From NCBI GenBank assembly GCA_018292915.2, contig JACVVK020000091.1, positions 298,501 through 362,500 on the forward strand: a DNA stretch of 64,000 bases, in the 5' to 3' direction. Shown piece by piece: positions 45,068 to 64,000 of this stretch. The first letter of the stretch is position 1. Each line of letters opens with the position of its first letter. A model generated the notes under the pieces. It did no database searches, was not told where the DNA came from, and saw only the letters and a list, made by a program, of their open reading frames with translations. The DNA comes from Batillaria attramentaria. Lineage: Eukaryota > Mollusca > Gastropoda > Batillariidae. The translations under genes were made by a program, and so were the position numbers.

Positions 45068-45923
45068 TTGGCTCACTTGTGTAACAAAGTGAGTCTATAT
45101 AATAACCCTCCGTCGTCTGTCTATGTGTGTGTGTGTCTGTCTGTCTGTCTGTGTGTCTGTCTGTGTGTCCGCAGTAAACCTTAACATTGGCCTTTTCTCA
45201 GAATCTACAAAGAGCAGAGACATAAAAATTAGCATGCTGATAGACAGCTATAAGACCTTTCAAAACATACCATAATGACTGACCTTGACCCAAGGTCAGG
45301 GTCACTAAAGCTGTCTGTTTGAAAATTTTACACTGGCATTTTCTCAGAACGTAGAAAAGCAAGAGATATTCAACTTTGCATGATGATAGACAACGACAAC
45401 ACCTTTACTGACATACCTGTATTCAGTGACTTTGTGTCAAGGTCAAGGCCATTCAAGCTGTTTTGCGGAAAACCTTCCAAAACCTGAACATTGGCATTTT
45501 CTCAGAAACAATAAACGGCAGAGAAGCACCAATCTGGCTTGCTGATAAACAGCAGTATGATTTTCCAGGACATACCATTTTGAATGACCTTGACTGAGGT
45601 CAAGGTCATCAAACTGTCTCATTGGAAATTTAAAATTGCCATTTTCTCAGAATGTAGGGGTACCATTTGTACAGAAACTACAAATACTAGAACTATCAAA
45701 CTGGCATAATGATAGTCACTGATAAGCTCTTCACTTACAGTTCTCGTCTGAATGAGCTTGACCCAAGGTCATAGAAGCTGTCCTTGAAAACTGTTAACAT
45801 TGCCATTTGCCGTTTTCTTAGGAACCATGAACACAAGAGACACCTTACTTCAGGATAGCTAGTGATAAGAGCTTACAAACATACTCTTTTGAATGACCTT
45901 GACCCATCTCACAAGTGAGCCAA
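45068..45923. mobile_element. 856-bp element with 14-bp inverted ends and GGTCA-rich tandem blocks
   Basis: Ends TTGGCTCACTTGTG (45068-45081) and CACAAGTGAGCCAA (45910-45923) are exact inverted repeats. Inside, four to five diverged blocks of roughly 150 bases repeat the order CATTTTCTCAGAA..., AGAGA, TGATAGACA, then TGACCTTGACC...GGTCAAGGTCA. No ORF is consistent. Widespread elements of this look are known to me from mollusc genomes, but the class is not established. Confidence 0.75.
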
Positions 45924-46085
45924 GGAGGCTTTGCTCCTCTAGTTCGTATATATTATTTACCACACAACAACAAAAAATGCCAAAAGCTTCGAGCCTTCGC
46001 GGACTACACACACGAACTGTGATGAATACCACTGAAGCTGGCGAAGTTGTTGGGTAACAACCACAACAACAACGGGAAATGTTGT

Positions 46086-46127
<42 letters not shown>

Positions 46128-46901
46128 AATGCAAGTGCAAGAAATATGAGTAAAAATTTCAACAACAACAAAAAAAAAAAAAACACACCAAGAAGAACTC
46201 TGCTTTCTGGAAGCACATATTCAGCTGATAAGTAAAAACTGTCACAGTTACCTACGATACATCACGGTTAAGCACAGTGCTCATTTTCAACAAAAAAGAC
46301 CGATACGTGAAAGTCTAAAATTTTAGAAGAAGTGGCGGTTGGCGCTGTGTGTTTATCGTAACTAGATTCGAGCTGAGTGTGAATAAAGTGAAGCTCTAAG
46401 TTTTGGACATTGAAGCTTTTTTAAAACCTTGCGGGCTCTGATACTAAAGAGGGTGGGCTTTAATATCTCTAGCCACTGTTCTAGTCGTTCTACCGCCGGA
46501 AATGAACTAAAAAACAAAAAAAAAAACAAACGGACCCCCTCCCCCACGACACAAAACAATAAAACAAAACAAGAAAACAAAAAGCACCACCAACAAAAAC
46601 AATACACAAAACAACAACAAAACAGCAACAAAAAACAGCAACAAAAAACAACAACTAAAAACCAGCCAAACAAACAAAGAAAAACATCGGATGCACTGAT
46701 TTCACACACTGGGTCAGCAGCCTGTCTGCAGCCTTGTCGTGTGCTAAACACGTGTGTCATTCAAGAGCAAACGGTGCCAGATGATCAGAATCTACTCTCC
46801 AGCACATCTGCCGGTGACGACGTGACACGCTGTCCGCCGGCCAGTGCTCTGGATAAGAAAGAATATAATAGCTACGTATTATGCTTTTGAATGAAGACCT
46901 G

Positions 46902-46909
46902 CACACACA

Positions 46910-46972
<63 letters not shown>
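46902..46972. repeat. (CA)n microsatellite
   Basis: About 35 CA units with one CC interruption near the start. Confidence 0.95.
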
Positions 46973-46975
<3 letters not shown>

Positions 46976-47232
46976 TTTTGTGGGTGTTGTCTGAGGTATT
47001 TCATGCATTGAAATGACGGGTTTACTTATAATCATTGACAAACAGTCAACCGTTAGATATCATTTATCCATATTTGGACAAATAGATGTACAGGTTTAAT
47101 CACCGGAAACACAGTCTAAAACTATATAGCGAAAAGCAACAAATGAAAAAGCCACAGTCTGGCCAGATGTTTATGCATGAACGCAAATTGAAACGTACTG
47201 CATTGGCTATGTACAAGTTGGGGGAAGGGAAG

Positions 47233-47406
47233 GGTGGGTTGGTGGGTGTGTAGAAGTTTAACGTCCTTTTCCACCACGTAAGGGTGATATCAAAGACGGG
47301 AAAAGAAACAAAAGGCCAGCACAAATATCTGGCCCCAGCCGAGATTCGAACTCACGACCCGAGCATTGAGAGTCCAACGCTCTTACATTCGGCTGTACCG
47401 GCTCCC
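47233..47406 (-). mobile_element. SINE family 1 copy
   Basis: Reverse copy: GTTTAACGTCCTTTTCCACC, GAGATTCGAACTCACGACCC, and a box A region altered to CTCTTACATTCGGCTGTACC. Confidence 0.88.
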
Positions 47407-48138
47407 CTGAGGGAAGGGGGAAGGGTGGAGGGCAGGGCCCGTGTGTAATAGTCGAGGTTAGGGCTTTTAGCCCCGGGTTAGAGTCTAACCTCGAACTGAA
47501 CTAGCTCTAGGGTTAGATTTTTGTTGTTGTTGGCTTGTTGTTGTTGTTGTTTTAAATCAGGACGCGGGCCCATTTCCTGGAAGGTGCCTGAGCCGTAATA
47601 GGATTTTTTCTTCTTTCTTCGCTTCCTTTTTTTTTTAATCTAATTTTGCTTTTGGGTTTGGTTTTTTTTTGGTCCTAGTCTGGGTTAGGGCCGTAGCCGT
47701 GGGTTAAATTAACATCGACTTTTACATACGGGCCCTGGTCTGAATGCAAACAGACCAGAAAGGCAAAATCTTATGACAAATTTTGGCTCGCATATCGTTT
47801 GGAACTGGCACCGAACCAATAAAAGACCAAACGCAAACCGGAAAGTATGGATTGACACAATCAAGGCTGACCAGAAGAGTTTCGAGTCGTTGCAGTTGTC
47901 GTTCGCACGGCTAGCTGACATCAGTCTATTCCGATCAGAGCTTTACTATTAAGGTAGACTGTTTCCTGTGTGTAGACCACTCACAAACGCAAGTGTTCCA
48001 AAAACAAACGTTGTCTTCTCTGAAACCTAGAAATATTAGAAATTGCGTCATCAAGCTGAAAACGCCCAAACAAACCAAAGCATGGGATATCTATTCTGGG
48101 ATATCTATTCGCATACCATGTCCAGCCATGCGATAGTC

Positions 48139-62951
<14,813 letters not shown>

Positions 62952-64000
62952 CTGCCAACCATCATCCCGCTTGTAAAGCGAAACCAACTTAGCCATAAGG
63001 AACGTTGTTGGCACGATGATCCCACCACCACAAATGACAATGGCAATCTCGTAAACAAATAAAAGTTATTTCGCGTGATCCGAGCGCGTAGATCACCATA
63101 CACAATATCCATATTACCAGACCCCCATAACCACTTCAGCGTTCAGACAGACAAATTCGTGTGCCTTAAATACTTGGACATGTAGGAAGACCTGTGTATG
63201 CATTTTGGTGTGTATATATAAAAAGAAGAAAAAGAAAAACGCCAATGTCCCATTCGGGGAAACTTGACGAATATATACAGCTCTACATATCCCATGGCAA
63301 ATTTTACCCGCATGTAACAGAAAAGGAAACGGTAATGACTGCGAAGTGGTTACAAGTTAAGCAAATAAAAGCGACATAAAAAGGGACAGAAACCACTTCA
63401 CTTTCACAAAGGACGGCACAGGTCAACGTTTCGGCTTTCGCCTTCTTCAGGACATAAACAAATGGGACATAACTTCAACAAACAAACAAAAGGTAACTCT
63501 GCGGACGTACTGACATACACGGCGCGGGGGGGGGGGGGGAACGGTGGGCGAGAAAAGGACCTTTTATGTCGCTTTTATTTGCTGCATGTATCAGTTACCA
63601 TGTGCACTAAGAGGCAGAATAAAGTATCCACCGCATTCAAAATTGAATTACTCGAAGACGGTAACAGACATCCAGAAAATGTAACCAACCCTTTATAGAG
63701 AATTTATTTAGAAATCAGTAACAGTTTATTGCGTTTGTGTGCTAAAAATTATCCCCAAAATGAGACCAGAGAGAATACATGTGGGGTGCGGACCCAAAAG
63801 CCTTGGTCCGATGTCTTCAAAAACACTTATGAGCATGTGCTAAGAGCAGTTTAACATACCAAAATGTATCCCCACGCTTATGGGCGGGACAACACTCTGG
63901 GAGATTGTCCTTAGGACGCCTGGTGGAATATCTGGACGAAATACTCTAAATCACGAACAGTGTGAACGAGAGGTCCTCTGCGGGGTTTGAAACGTGGATA
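62952..64000. other. upstream end of window: gene C intron or 5' region
   Basis: No further Cys-rich module exon seen in the last kilobase on the minus strand. It holds a small inverted-repeat unit (63361-63582) and otherwise unrecognised AT-rich sequence. Confidence 0.6.
63361..63582. repeat. 222-bp unit with inverted ends and a hammerhead-like core
   Basis: GCAAATAAAAGCGACATAAA (63361) recurs inverted as CTTTTATGTCGCTTTTATTT GC (63561-63582). Between them the minus strand reads CTGAAGA, stem GGC-GAAA-GCC, GAAAC (63450 to 63426). That resembles a hammerhead core with one substitution (CUGAUGA to CUGAAGA). Sequences of the form GAAGAAGGC..GCCGAAACGT are familiar from Penelope-like retroelement ends. 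Confidence 0.4.

Noticed and set aside
46429..46890. Plus-strand 153-codon open frame rich in Asn, Lys and Gln
   Set aside because: The frame runs through an AAC/AAA-rich low-complexity stretch, with no splice context or recognised domain.

Overview
This window looks like nuclear DNA of an invertebrate animal, most likely a mollusc and plausibly a gastropod. The evidence is short exons with GT-AG introns and phase-1 Cys-rich modules, very dense (TG)n/(GA)n microsatellites, several tRNA-derived SINE families, RTE/CR1-like LINE fragments, and a repeat made of GGTCA motifs bounded by ...GGCTCACTTGTG ends that I associate with molluscan genomes. The lineage is an inference; no gene here fixes the species.

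The main content is a head-to-tail cluster of three related genes, all on the minus strand, reconstructed exon by exon with consistent splice phases. Gene C (62951 down to 48139, 5' end outside the window or not found) is a receptor-type tyrosine phosphatase. It has a six-Cys EGF/EB-like module with a Ser/Thr/Pro stalk, one transmembrane helix, one PTP domain spread over seven exons, and a long cytoplasmic tail. Gene B (29738 to 15819, first exon uncertain) and gene A (13978 to 3104) encode only a signal peptide and six of the same Cys-rich modules. Both stop shortly after the last module, where gene C instead splices to its stalk and membrane helix. A and B match module for module in exon length and phase, so they are tandem duplicates. 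The simplest reading is one membrane phosphatase receptor next to two secreted ectodomain-only paralogues (possible ligands, co-receptors or decoys). The gene C PTP signature loop is intact, but its WPD loop and its KNRY tyrosine are non-canonical, so activity may be reduced or altered.

On the plus strand, positions 714 to about 1345 hold the last three exons of an unrecognised gene or pseudogene with an in-frame stop and an apparent one-base deletion.

The rest is introns and intergenic DNA filled with repeats. These include a PIF/Harbinger relic (4726-5979), a 3.4-kb foldback element (16307-19752), a 1.7-kb 21-bp minisatellite (20384-22095), a 43-bp minisatellite that copies the splice acceptor of gene B exon 6 (22727-23345), two opposed 130-bp perfect-looking hairpins (26.1 and 40.1 kb), a second foldback of about 3.3 kb carrying a solo LTR with target-site duplication (31726-35078), a GGTCA-rich element with terminal inverted repeats (45068-45923), an antisense LINE RT relic inside gene C (53040-54606), and about 14 copies of one SINE family. 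No rRNA, CRISPR array or convincing stand-alone tRNA gene was seen.
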